Below, one piece after another: positions 54,704 to 62,486 of a DNA stretch of 64,000 nucleotides. The DNA comes from JAJTFW01 sp031411335. GTDB lineage: Bacteria > Bacteroidota > Bacteroidia > AKYH767-A > OLB10. Position numbers and translations under genes: made by a program. The notes under the pieces were generated by a model. That model was not told the origin of the DNA and did not search any database. It worked only from the letters and a program-made list of their open reading frames with translations. The first letter of the stretch is position 1; every line of letters starts with the position of its first letter. The stretch is taken from positions 1 through 64,000 of the forward strand of contig JANOAX010000059.1 of assembly GCA_031411335.1 (NCBI GenBank). The letters run 5' to 3'.

Positions 54704-57013
54704 TTACGTTTTCGCAGTTCGACTATCGGATTTAACATCCGACTTGATACTGGACTTTTGCTCCGCTTCTCTTGATTGTGCATCCACCACCGCAATGGTT
54801 ACCATGTTTACAATTTCACGCACAGAGGAACCGAGTTGTAAAATATGTACTGGCTTTTTTAATCCGAGAATGATGGGTCCGATGGCTTCGGCGCCTCCAC
54901 GTGTTTGCATCAATTTGTAAGCAATGTTACCAGCATCTAAACTTGGAAAGATAAGTGTATTGGCTCCCTGCTCTGCTAAATCGCTAAATGGGTAATTGTC
55001 TTTTAACATCTGCGGATTAAAAGCAATGTTCGCTTGGATTTCTCCATCCACTAATAAATCAGGATACTTTGCATGTAAAATTTCTACGGCTCTGCGCATC
55101 TTCAATGCACTTGGGGTATTGGATGAACCGAAGTTAGAATACGACAACAACGCAATGCGTGGCTTAATATTAAATTGACGTACAGCCCTCGCCGTTAGTA
55201 AAGTGATTTCTACAATGTCTTCGGAGGTAGGATCGATGTTGATGGTGGTATCGGCAAAGAAAATGGGACCATCTTTCGTAATCAAAATATACATCCCCGC
55301 TACTTTACCTACATGCGCTTCGGTTCCAATGATGCGAAGTGCAGGTTTAATGGTATCCACATAATTACGTGTAAGACCAGAAATAAGCGCATCGGCTTGT
55401 CCGGTTTCTACCATCATGGCGCCATAGTAATTGCGCTCTTGCATCATCTTCTTCGCTTCATACATCGTAAAACCACGACGCATTCTCTTCTCGAAAAACA
55501 ATTTACCAAACTCTTCTAAGGTCTGACTCTCTTCGCGCGGATCAATGACTTGAATATTGTCTAAACGCAATTGATGTTCGTCAATAAGCGCTTGAATTTT
55601 CTTTTTATTTCCAAGTAAGATAGGCTGAGCGATTCCTTCCTCTTTTACAATTTGAGCCGTCTTTAAAATTTTGTACGTATCAGCATCAGCAAAAACTACA
55701 CGCTTTGGATTCTGTTTCGCTTTATTCGTAATTACACGAATTAATTTATTGTCGAGACCTAATCGCTTCTTCAAATCATTCTCATACTTATCCCAATCGG
55801 TGATGGGCTTTTGTGCTACACCCGATTCGATAGCTGCTCGAGCTACCGCAGGCGCCACAGTATGAATTAAACGAGGATCTAAAGGCTTTGGAATAATATA
55901 ATCTTTTCCGAAAGTAATATTCTTTTTGTTGTACGCTAAGTTCACCAATTCGGGAACAGGCTCCTTTGCTAATTGTGCAATAGCATGCACAGCCGCCAAC
56001 TTCATCGCTTCGTTAATTTGTGTAGCTCGCACATCTAAAGCCCCTCTGAAGATGAAAGGGAAGCCGATTACATTATTCACCTGGTTGGGATAATCACTGC
56101 GCCCTGTGGCCATGATAATATCGGGACGAGCAGCAATGGCATCGTCGTACATGATTTCCGGATCCGGATTCGCCATCGCAAAAACGATGGGATCAGCAGC
56201 CATGCTTCTCAAGTGATTTCCGTTGATGATATTTCCCTTTGACAAACCGATGAACACATCCGCATTTACAAATGCTTCCTCCAATGTGTTAATATCGCGA
56301 TGAGTAGCAAAACGAATTTTGTGTACATCCAAATTATCACGGTCATGACGAATCACTCCCGTGCTATCGAGCATAATAATATTTTCAAGTTTAGCACCTA
56401 AAGAAACAAATAACGATGTACACGAAATAGCAGAAGCTCCGGCACCGTTCACTACGATTTGGACTTCTTCAATTTTCTTTCCTGAAATTTCAAGTGCGTT
56501 AATTAATGCAGCTCCCGAAATGATAGCCGTTCCATGCTGATCATCGTGCATCACTGGAATTTTCAATTCCTCTTTTAGTCGGCGTTCAATTTCAAAACAC
56601 TCAGGCGCTTTAATATCTTCTAAATTGATTCCGCCAAAAGTGGGTGAAATCGCTTTCACTGTTTTTACAAAATCATCCACATTCGTTTGATCAATTTCAA
56701 TGTCGAACACATCGATATCCGCAAAAATTTTGAAAAGTAAACCCTTCCCTTCCATTACGGGCTTCGACGCTTCGGGTCCAATATTTCCGAGACCCAATAC
56801 TGCGGTTCCATTCGAAATTACCGCTACTAAATTTCCTTTTGCAGTGTATTTATAAACGTCTTCTGGATTCTTTTCAATTTCCAAACAAGGCTCCGCAACG
56901 CCGGGTGAATAGGCTAATGCTAAATCGCGTTGAGTGCTGTATGGTTTACTTGGAATTACTTCAATCTTCCCTGGTCGACCTGACGAATGATAATCTAATG
57001 CTTCTTGATTCAT
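54704..57013 (-). CDS. maeB: NADP-dependent malic enzyme fused to phosphotransacetylase-like domain
   Basis: A 769-residue cytoplasmic enzyme that decarboxylates malate to pyruvate with NADP+. Residues 1-~425 are the malic enzyme: AYSPGVAEPCLEI, the KGNLVAVISNGTAVLGLGN segment (about 57-75), the metal-site region FADIDVFDIEID and the dinucleotide loop VVNGAGASAISC (about 187-198). Residues ~430-745 are the phosphotransacetylase-like regulatory domain (VFADADTYKILKTAQIV, DALISGLTRNYVDTIKPALRIIG). Normal length for MaeB. In many flavobacteria it neighbours ruvA and sprA; here a 16-kb accessory stretch lies between. Confidence 0.95.
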   Translation of the reverse strand: MNQEALDYHSSGRPGKIEVIPSKPYSTQRDLALAYSPGVAEPCLEIEKNPEDVYKYTAKGNLVAVISNGTAVLGLGNIGPEASKPVMEGKGLLFKIFADIDVFDIEIDQTNVDDFVKTVKAISPTFGGINLEDIKAPECFEIERRLKEELKIPVMHDDQHGTAIISGAALINALEISGKKIEEVQIVVNGAGASAISCTSLFVSLGAKLENIIMLDSTGVIRHDRDNLDVHKIRFATHRDINTLEEAFVNADVFIGLSKGNIINGNHLRSMAADPIVFAMANPDPEIMYDDAIAARPDIIMATGRSDYPNQVNNVIGFPFIFRGALDVRATQINEAMKLAAVHAIAQLAKEPVPELVNLAYNKKNITFGKDYIIPKPLDPRLIHTVAPAVARAAIESGVAQKPITDWDKYENDLKKRLGLDNKLIRVITNKAKQNPKRVVFADADTYKILKTAQIVKEEGIAQPILLGNKKKIQALIDEHQLRLDNIQVIDPREESQTLEEFGKLFFEKRMRRGFTMYEAKKMMQERNYYGAMMVETGQADALISGLTRNYVDTIKPALRIIGTEAHVGKVAGMYILITKDGPIFFADTTINIDPTSEDIVEITLLTARAVRQFNIKPRIALLSYSNFGSSNTPSALKMRRAVEILHAKYPDLLVDGEIQANIAFNPQMLKDNYPFSDLAEQGANTLIFPSLDAGNIAYKLMQTRGGAEAIGPIILGLKKPVHILQLGSSVREIVNMVTIAVVDAQSREAEQKSSIKSDVKSDSRTAKT

Positions 57014-57133
57014 TGCTTTATTTTAACGAATTAAACTCTCTGAAATTATGTTGAGTCGAATTACTTACGGCTCACATAAATTCAATCCTTGTACACTATC
57101 TAAAATCAATAAATAAAAATTCCTATAAAATAG

Positions 57134-57155
57134 AAAAGGGACAAACGTCCCTCTT
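57134..57155 (-). terminator. Intrinsic terminator of the 57-59 kb minus-strand genes
   Basis: Read on the minus strand, GGGAC-GTTT-GTCCC (57151-57138) is followed by TTTTCTATTTT. It lies about 25 bases past the stop of the 57177-57905 gene and keeps its transcript from entering maeB. Confidence 0.75.
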
Positions 57156-57176
57156 CTCATCATTTATTTCAAGTGA

Positions 57177-57905
57177 TTAACGGTGATTCACCACTAAACG
57201 ACTTGTATCTTTTACTTTTCCGTTCGAAATATAGGAAACCATATACATGCCCGACTTCAAATCGGAAGTAGTTAAAACCAAGGCTCCAGATTTTCCTGGG
57301 ATATCCATCGTTTTCATTTTAGTACCCAACATATTAAATACAATTAAGCGATCCGAATTGTCTGTTGATTTCAAGTTGTAATTAAATACGGTAAATGCAT
57401 CAGCAGGATTTTGCAATGGCTTTGACAAACCAAATGCCTCATCATTTTCACCTAGTGAAGTAGTAATATCCCAAGCTAAATCTACACCGATAGAATCAGA
57501 AATATTATCTGTATCAAAAATACGATAGTGAATCGAAGCTGATCCAAAAACTCCCGTAGGATTTAAAGATGCTTTAAATGAATTATCAACTGAATTAGCC
57601 AAGATGGTATCAAGGCCATTAGACATTGCTGTTCCTGGAGGGTAACATAATCCTGTAGTTGCACCGTAGCAGAAAAACTCAAATTGCCCAGACTGGATGT
57701 AATTAATAATTCTTTCAATACGTACTCTTTTGAGAGAGTTTGAAGTATTGGAGATAGCCACATGAGATTCAACAGGTGTCCAAGGATCAGAACTCACTGA
57801 TACTGGGGTAATGTTGCTTAAAGTAAAAGTTTGTGCAACGGCACTACTTAAACTTCCCAACACGACTGCTGATAATAAGACAAGAGTAAATTTTTTCATA
57901 CGCAT
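57177..57905 (-). CDS. Secreted protein with T9SS type A tail, unknown role
   Basis: A 242-residue exported protein. Start: the ATG at 57903-57905 (MRMKKFT) or the one two codons later (57899) both give a normal signal peptide (SLSSAVA cleavage near residue 24); the longer frame to 57995 lacks one. The mature part is a single beta domain (about 25-155, with SVSSDPWTPVESHVAISNTS opening a possible fibronectin-like fold), followed by the type A sorting domain (about 165-240, FNMLGTKMKTMDIPG ... SGMYMVSYI). No enzyme motif. It is the second gene after the 57997-59436 gene on the same strand, 91 bases away, and shares the terminator below. Confidence 0.75.
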   Translation of the reverse strand: MRMKKFTLVLLSAVVLGSLSSAVAQTFTLSNITPVSVSSDPWTPVESHVAISNTSNSLKRVRIERIINYIQSGQFEFFCYGATTGLCYPPGTAMSNGLDTILANSVDNSFKASLNPTGVFGSASIHYRIFDTDNISDSIGVDLAWDITTSLGENDEAFGLSKPLQNPADAFTVFNYNLKSTDNSDRLIVFNMLGTKMKTMDIPGKSGALVLTTSDLKSGMYMVSYISNGKVKDTSRLVVNHR

Positions 57906-57996
57906 TTTATATTGTTTGCTTTGGAGGGTTAAAGATAATAAAATCTTCTCAATACCTAGCAATACCCATCTTGAAATCTGACAATTCGATTGCAAA

Positions 57997-59436
57997 TCAG
58001 TTCATTTTATACACTTTAGATGTTTTCTGGCTTGTCTCACCTTGTGCATATAAAAAGTAAATTCCATCACTCAACTTACTGATATCAAATGATTTGATAT
58101 AATTTTTATCGCCATCTTCATGAAAGATCAATTGACCAGTAACATCAAACAAATTCCATGATTTCACCAAAAAATTAGTTTTCACAGAAAACTTTCCGTG
58201 CGTAGGGTTTGGAAGCACGACCACCTCCTCTTCAGGAAAACCATCACTTTCAGGCAGTGAAGTAAGTCCAGCATCATCGATATGCAGTAAGTAAAAATCT
58301 TCGTCTGCATTTGTTCGACGACCTGCCACATAATATCCTCCACCCAAGGCGGGAGTTATGTTATAACCAATATCGATTCCATTGCCGCCATACTCTTTCA
58401 CAAACTGTAAATTTCCTAATGAATCGGTGCGCACCACGGCTAAATTCAGCGGTTGAGTTCCATTCGAAAAACTATTCGAATAACCGCAACCTATCAAATC
58501 GCCATTGGGTGTTTCAACCACATCAAAAAGGGCATCTGTACCTACTCCACCAAATACATTTTCTCTCAAAAAATCACCCATCTCATCAAACATATAATAG
58601 AAGAAATCGAATGGTGAAAATGTTGCAATTTCCGTTTCACCATAAACAACATACACTCCTGAACTAGCTTGCATCAACCCTTGGCAACCATTCTGAAATA
58701 AGTCACCGTGAACGTTTGCAAAATTCAATCCTCCAGAATTATTCAATCCGAAAAGTTGGACATCATAACCTCCATTTCCGACACTTCTTGTATCGGATGA
58801 TAATACATAATTTAGGTTTCCCGATTCAATAATTTTCATTCCATAATCGTTATCCAAGGCGGCATAAGCCGTGTCCCAAACCTGATCACCATTAGCATCC
58901 AATTTCAAAACATACACATCATTTGTTCCTGAAGCATCCGTAGTTGAACCGCACAGCATGTACATACCATCGCTTGTTTTCTCCACATATCTACAACTTT
59001 GATTTCCGGGACCGCCATAATTTTTTCTCCACAATTCTTGCCCAGCACTATCCACCTTAATCACTAAAATTTCCTGTTCTAAAGGACCAGTTGTGGCGGT
59101 TAATCCAACCAAAATCAGATCAAAAGAATCAGCCAAATTCATATAAAGACCAAAATCTACATCAGGAGTACCGTAATATTTCGTCCAAAGGAGGTCACCA
59201 TGAGGGCTTAACTTAGAAAGGGCGAAATCCTCAGCTTGTGTACTTGTATTAGTTGAATAACCAAATAGATAGACACTACTGTCGGGATTTTGTTTAACGG
59301 CAAAAGCGATATCTACTCCAGTTTGTCCAAACGATTTTTCAAAAAAAGGAACTTGTGAAAATGCAGAATGATAGCTCATCAGCAAAAAAAACAATAGAAA
59401 GCCCAGGAAATGGTTTTTGAATTCAATCTTTTTCAT
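57997..59436 (-). CDS. Secreted propeller-like protein with T9SS type A tail
   Basis: A 479-residue exported protein with signal peptide about 1-28 (YHSAFS). Residues ~30-390 consist of about seven repeats of some 50 residues with recurrent words such as SFGQTGVDIAFAVKQNPDS, KYYGTPDVDFGLYM, NYGGPGNQSCRYVEKTSDG and EYGGNGIDIGYNITPALGGGYYVAGR (quoted in part), and LVIKVDSAGQELW or VLKLDANGDQVW; this is the pattern of beta-propeller proteins frequent in this phylum. A type A T9SS domain (about 400-479, VLPNPTHGKFSVKT ... SDGIYFLYAQG) ends it. Divergent from the Omp28-like gene over 141 bases. Confidence 0.83.
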   Translation of the reverse strand: MKKIEFKNHFLGFLLFFLLMSYHSAFSQVPFFEKSFGQTGVDIAFAVKQNPDSSVYLFGYSTNTSTQAEDFALSKLSPHGDLLWTKYYGTPDVDFGLYMNLADSFDLILVGLTATTGPLEQEILVIKVDSAGQELWRKNYGGPGNQSCRYVEKTSDGMYMLCGSTTDASGTNDVYVLKLDANGDQVWDTAYAALDNDYGMKIIESGNLNYVLSSDTRSVGNGGYDVQLFGLNNSGGLNFANVHGDLFQNGCQGLMQASSGVYVVYGETEIATFSPFDFFYYMFDEMGDFLRENVFGGVGTDALFDVVETPNGDLIGCGYSNSFSNGTQPLNLAVVRTDSLGNLQFVKEYGGNGIDIGYNITPALGGGYYVAGRRTNADEDFYLLHIDDAGLTSLPESDGFPEEEVVVLPNPTHGKFSVKTNFLVKSWNLFDVTGQLIFHEDGDKNYIKSFDISKLSDGIYFLYAQGETSQKTSKVYKMN

Positions 59437-59494
59437 AATATTGTACTATTATTATAAGAATTGTCATTATTCTTAGTGCTCCTTGTAAAAAGCA

Positions 59495-59523
59495 TTGATT
59501 CAATGATTAATTCCTTACTTTTA
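59495..59523 (+). promoter_or_regulatory. Possible promoter of the Omp28-like gene
   Basis: TTG (59495-59497) and TACTTTTA (59516-59523) are 18 bases apart, close to the Bacteroidota -33/-7 arrangement (TTG, TAnnTTTG); the last base of the -7 box differs. Transcription would begin near 59530, about 48 bases before the ATG. Confidence 0.4.
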
Positions 59524-59577
59524 TTCATTCATTAAAATTAATTCTCAAAATTAACTAAAACATATTAAAACCGAACA

Positions 59578-61440
59578 ATGAAAAAACTTTACACACTTGC
59601 TCTAGCAATGTTGGTTGGTGCTGCAGTAAATGCACAATCGCAACGTTTAACATTATTAGAAGAATTCACTCAAGCATCTTGTGGGCCTTGTGCTTCTCAA
59701 AATCCTGCTTTGAATACATTGCTTTCTGGCAATGAATCTAAAACCGTTTCTATTAAATATCAAACCAACTGGCCAGGTGTTGACCCAATGAACACACAAA
59801 CTCAAACATGGGTAGGTCCACGTGTCACTTATTATGCGGTTGGTGGTGTTCCAAATATTCAATTTGATGGTTTAGTAGTTTCAGGAGCTCCTAATGCATT
59901 AAGTCAAACATCAATTAACAATCGTTATGCGGTATCTTCACCGTTTGATGTAGTAGTTACTCATGCTTACAATGCTACTTACGACTCAATCAATATCAGT
60001 GTTGAAGTTACCTGCACGCAAGCAGCATCTGGAGCTTTAGTTCTACATACTGTATTAGTAGAAAAAGAAATTACTTTCTGTGTAGCTCCAGGTTCTAACG
60101 GCGAAACAGAATTCTATTCTATAATGCGCAAAATGCTTCCTTCTGCTACTGGAACTACGCTCCCTACTGCTTGGACTGTTGGACAAACACAAAATTTCCA
60201 ATTCACAACATCTGTACCTACCTATGTTTATGATAAAAAGGAGTTAGCTATCATTGCTTTCATCCAAAACAACACGAACAAAGATGTACTACAAACAGGA
60301 ATCAGTCAGCCTTTGGCCATTCCTTTAGATGGATCCATCATTGCCTGTGGAAACTCTTCACTTACTTGTGTGGGTACTTATTCTCCAACGGTTGAATTGA
60401 CAAACTATGGAACTTCTACATTAACTACTGCTGATCTGTCTTATACTATAGCTGGAAACACGTTAACATATACTTGGAATGGTTCTTTAGCTAGTGGCGC
60501 ATCAACTACAATTTCTCTTCCTTCAGTTACTTTAAATGGCGGAACAAATACATTCACTTGCAACTTAACTAGTGTTAACGGATCAACAGATTTTGTAGCA
60601 AACAATAACACTTACTCTGCTACTATTATTTACAACAACACTGCTGGTGTTGCTGCTCCTGTTACAGAAGGTTTTGTTGCTGCGACATTCCCGCCAACAA
60701 ACTGGTTAAGAATTAACGGTGGAAACGCTGCAGCAACTTGGACAAGAAATGCAGTGGGTACCACTGCCAATAACGGTTCTAGCAAGATGGATTATTACAA
60801 TAGTCCTAATGCTGACGTAGATGATTTAATGACTCCAAAGTTTGATTTAAGTACTGCTATTTCTCCAACTTTCTCTTTCTCATTAGCGAAAGCTGGTTAT
60901 ACAGGATATACTGACTTACTTGAAGTGATGGTATCAGCAGATTGTGGAGCAACTTGGACAACGGAGTGGACCCAATCGGATCCAACACTTTTAACTGCTG
61001 GATACTTGACAACAGCATTCACTCCAATCTCTGGTAGTACTACACAATGGCGCACTGAAACTTTCAGTCTCAATGCTTATGTTGGTCAACCAGAAGTTTT
61101 AGTAAAGTTCAAAGCAACTTCAGGATTCGGAAACAACCTTTATATTGATGATGTAAATTTATCAGTTGCCGTTGGGGTGAATGAGAATTCTCTTGATCAA
61201 CAAATCAGTCTATTCCCAATCCCAAGTACTGGTGATGTATTCTTAAACTTAAGTGCAGTAAAAGATAATATGGTTCGCATTTCTATTAACGATGTTACTG
61301 GAAAAACCATTGAGACTTACACAACTGCAAAGAGCAATCAACATAAGGTTGTAATGAACACGTTACAAGATGGAACTTACTTCATTCAAATTGATGCGGA
61401 TTCACAACGCATCATTAAGAAAGTAGTTTTAACCAAATAA
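59578..61440 (+). CDS. Omp28-like secreted thioredoxin-fold protein with T9SS type A tail
   Basis: A 620-residue exported protein. Signal peptide 1-20 (AAVNAQ), then an Omp28/thioredoxin-like domain (about 22-245) with the CxxC site Cys35-Cys38 in EEFTQASCGPCASQNPAL and the cis-Pro-like GVPNIQFDG; a CARDB-like domain (about 255-350); a choice-of-anchor J jelly roll (about 365-530, FPPTNWLRINGG ... YIDDVNLS); and a type A sorting domain (about 540-620). Omp28 was described as a surface protein of Porphyromonas; its redox role is unproven. TlpA and DUF6029-type genes follow on the same strand, an order I recall from other Bacteroidota, suggesting a functional group, though a terminator separates them here. 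Confidence 0.87.
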   Translation: MKKLYTLALAMLVGAAVNAQSQRLTLLEEFTQASCGPCASQNPALNTLLSGNESKTVSIKYQTNWPGVDPMNTQTQTWVGPRVTYYAVGGVPNIQFDGLVVSGAPNALSQTSINNRYAVSSPFDVVVTHAYNATYDSINISVEVTCTQAASGALVLHTVLVEKEITFCVAPGSNGETEFYSIMRKMLPSATGTTLPTAWTVGQTQNFQFTTSVPTYVYDKKELAIIAFIQNNTNKDVLQTGISQPLAIPLDGSIIACGNSSLTCVGTYSPTVELTNYGTSTLTTADLSYTIAGNTLTYTWNGSLASGASTTISLPSVTLNGGTNTFTCNLTSVNGSTDFVANNNTYSATIIYNNTAGVAAPVTEGFVAATFPPTNWLRINGGNAAATWTRNAVGTTANNGSSKMDYYNSPNADVDDLMTPKFDLSTAISPTFSFSLAKAGYTGYTDLLEVMVSADCGATWTTEWTQSDPTLLTAGYLTTAFTPISGSTTQWRTETFSLNAYVGQPEVLVKFKATSGFGNNLYIDDVNLSVAVGVNENSLDQQISLFPIPSTGDVFLNLSAVKDNMVRISINDVTGKTIETYTTAKSNQHKVVMNTLQDGTYFIQIDADSQRIIKKVVLTK

Positions 61441-61463
61441 AAATATCTAATCAATCAATGCTA

Positions 61464-61492
61464 GGGAATCGGTACTACCGGTTCCCTTTTTT
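61464..61492 (+). terminator. Intrinsic terminator after the Omp28-like gene
   Basis: GGGAATCGGT (61464-61473) pairs with ACCGGTTCCC (61477-61486), one G-T wobble, loop of three, followed by six T. Confidence 0.88.
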
Positions 61493-61644
61493 ATTTGGGT
61501 ATCACTAAAAACCTCGGCACTTCGTTTTACAAAATTTTCAAATCCTCATTTACTCTTGGTAATCTCCGGTGTTGCCTCGTCTGCGAGATTTTTAGAGATA
61601 CCTATTTTCCTTAGTGACGCTTCCATGAAGCCCAAAAATTATGT

Positions 61645-61675
61645 TTTCTTTCCCTCCAATAATTTTGTACTTTTG
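61645..61675 (+). promoter_or_regulatory. Probable Bacteroidota promoter of the TlpA-like gene
   Basis: TACTTTTG (61668-61675) fits the -7 consensus TAnnTTTG fully; a TTTTC near 61645 stands in for the -33 element. It lies 27 bases before the ATG. Confidence 0.5.
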
Positions 61676-61701
61676 ATATTCTAAAAATCTAAACATACAG
61701 T

Positions 61702-62202
61702 ATGAAAAATTTATGGCTCGTTGTCGCTTCCCTTTTTATTTTCAATTTCAGTATTGCACAAGACAACAAAACAGATATTGCTTCTGTCACCATTAAAGAC
61801 ATTGATGGCAAACCTTTCAACACGGCAGATATTAAAAATGAAGGCAAACCCATCATCATTGATTTTTGGGCTACTTGGTGCAAGCCTTGTATTGCTTCGT
61901 TAAAAGATATGAATGAGTCGTACGTCGATTGGCAGAAAGAAACGGGAGTAAAAATTTATGCTATTTCAATTGATGATTCCAGAACGATGAGTTCGGTAGC
62001 ACCATTTGTCGCTGGTAAAGGTTGGGAATTTGATGTTTTATTAGATCCTAATTCTGATTTTAGAAGAGCGATGAACGTAAATAATGTACCGCACACCTTT
62101 TTAATTGATGGATCAGGAAAAATTGTGATGCAAAGAAATACCTATTCTCCTGGAGACGACGAAAAGATGTACGAAGAAATTAAAAAGTTAACTGCAAAAT
62201 AA
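61702..62202 (+). CDS. TlpA/ResA-like periplasmic thiol-disulfide oxidoreductase
   Basis: A 166-residue exported thioredoxin-fold protein: signal peptide 1-19 (FSIAQ), DFWATWCKPC with active-site Cys60 and Cys63, and the cis-Pro loop NNVPHTFLIDG (about 132-142). This pattern is typical of TlpA/ResA proteins that reduce disulfides outside the cytoplasm, for example in haem protein or surface protein maturation. Own promoter and terminator, so a single-gene unit between the Omp28-like and DUF6029-like genes. Confidence 0.9.
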   Translation: MKNLWLVVASLFIFNFSIAQDNKTDIASVTIKDIDGKPFNTADIKNEGKPIIIDFWATWCKPCIASLKDMNESYVDWQKETGVKIYAISIDDSRTMSSVAPFVAGKGWEFDVLLDPNSDFRRAMNVNNVPHTFLIDGSGKIVMQRNTYSPGDDEKMYEEIKKLTAK

Positions 62203-62222
62203 TAAAGTATTTATATTGTATA

Positions 62223-62247
62223 AGGGGGCCTAAAGCTCCCTTTTTTT
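62223..62247 (+). terminator. Intrinsic terminator after the TlpA-like gene
   Basis: GGGGGC (62224-62229) pairs with GCTCCC (62235-62240, one G-T wobble) across CTAAA, followed by seven T. Confidence 0.85.
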
Positions 62248-62318
62248 ATGACTAAACCTAGTGGTTGACTCTACCCAAACATTCCATTAAACCCATATAT
62301 AAATTGTCAATAACCCAT

Positions 62319-62449
62319 ATAATGCAATAGAAAAAATCTATTGCATTATTGATGTAGAAATCGCAAAAAGCGATTACACAACAGGATTATCCCTGACAAA
62401 AACTTCGTATTCGTCAGCCCAAAGGGCAAATTATGCTATTGCATAATTT
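62319..62449. repeat. Three successive hairpins upstream of the DUF6029-like gene
   Basis: Hairpin A: ATAATGCAATAGA (62319-62331) with TCTATTGCATTAT (62337-62349), loop AAAAA. Hairpin B: AATCGC (62359-62364) with GCGATT (62370-62375), loop AAAAA. Hairpin C: AAATTATGC (62428-62436) with GCATAATTT (62441-62449), loop TATT. All arms are perfect. Arms of A and C share ATGCAATA/TATTGCAT words, so A and C could also pair with each other in alternative folds. They end 37 bases before the start codon, so they may sit in the 5' leader. Confidence 0.75.
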
Positions 62450-62486
62450 GGGATAAAGATATTTGCCCTATTTTAGCTCCTCCAAT

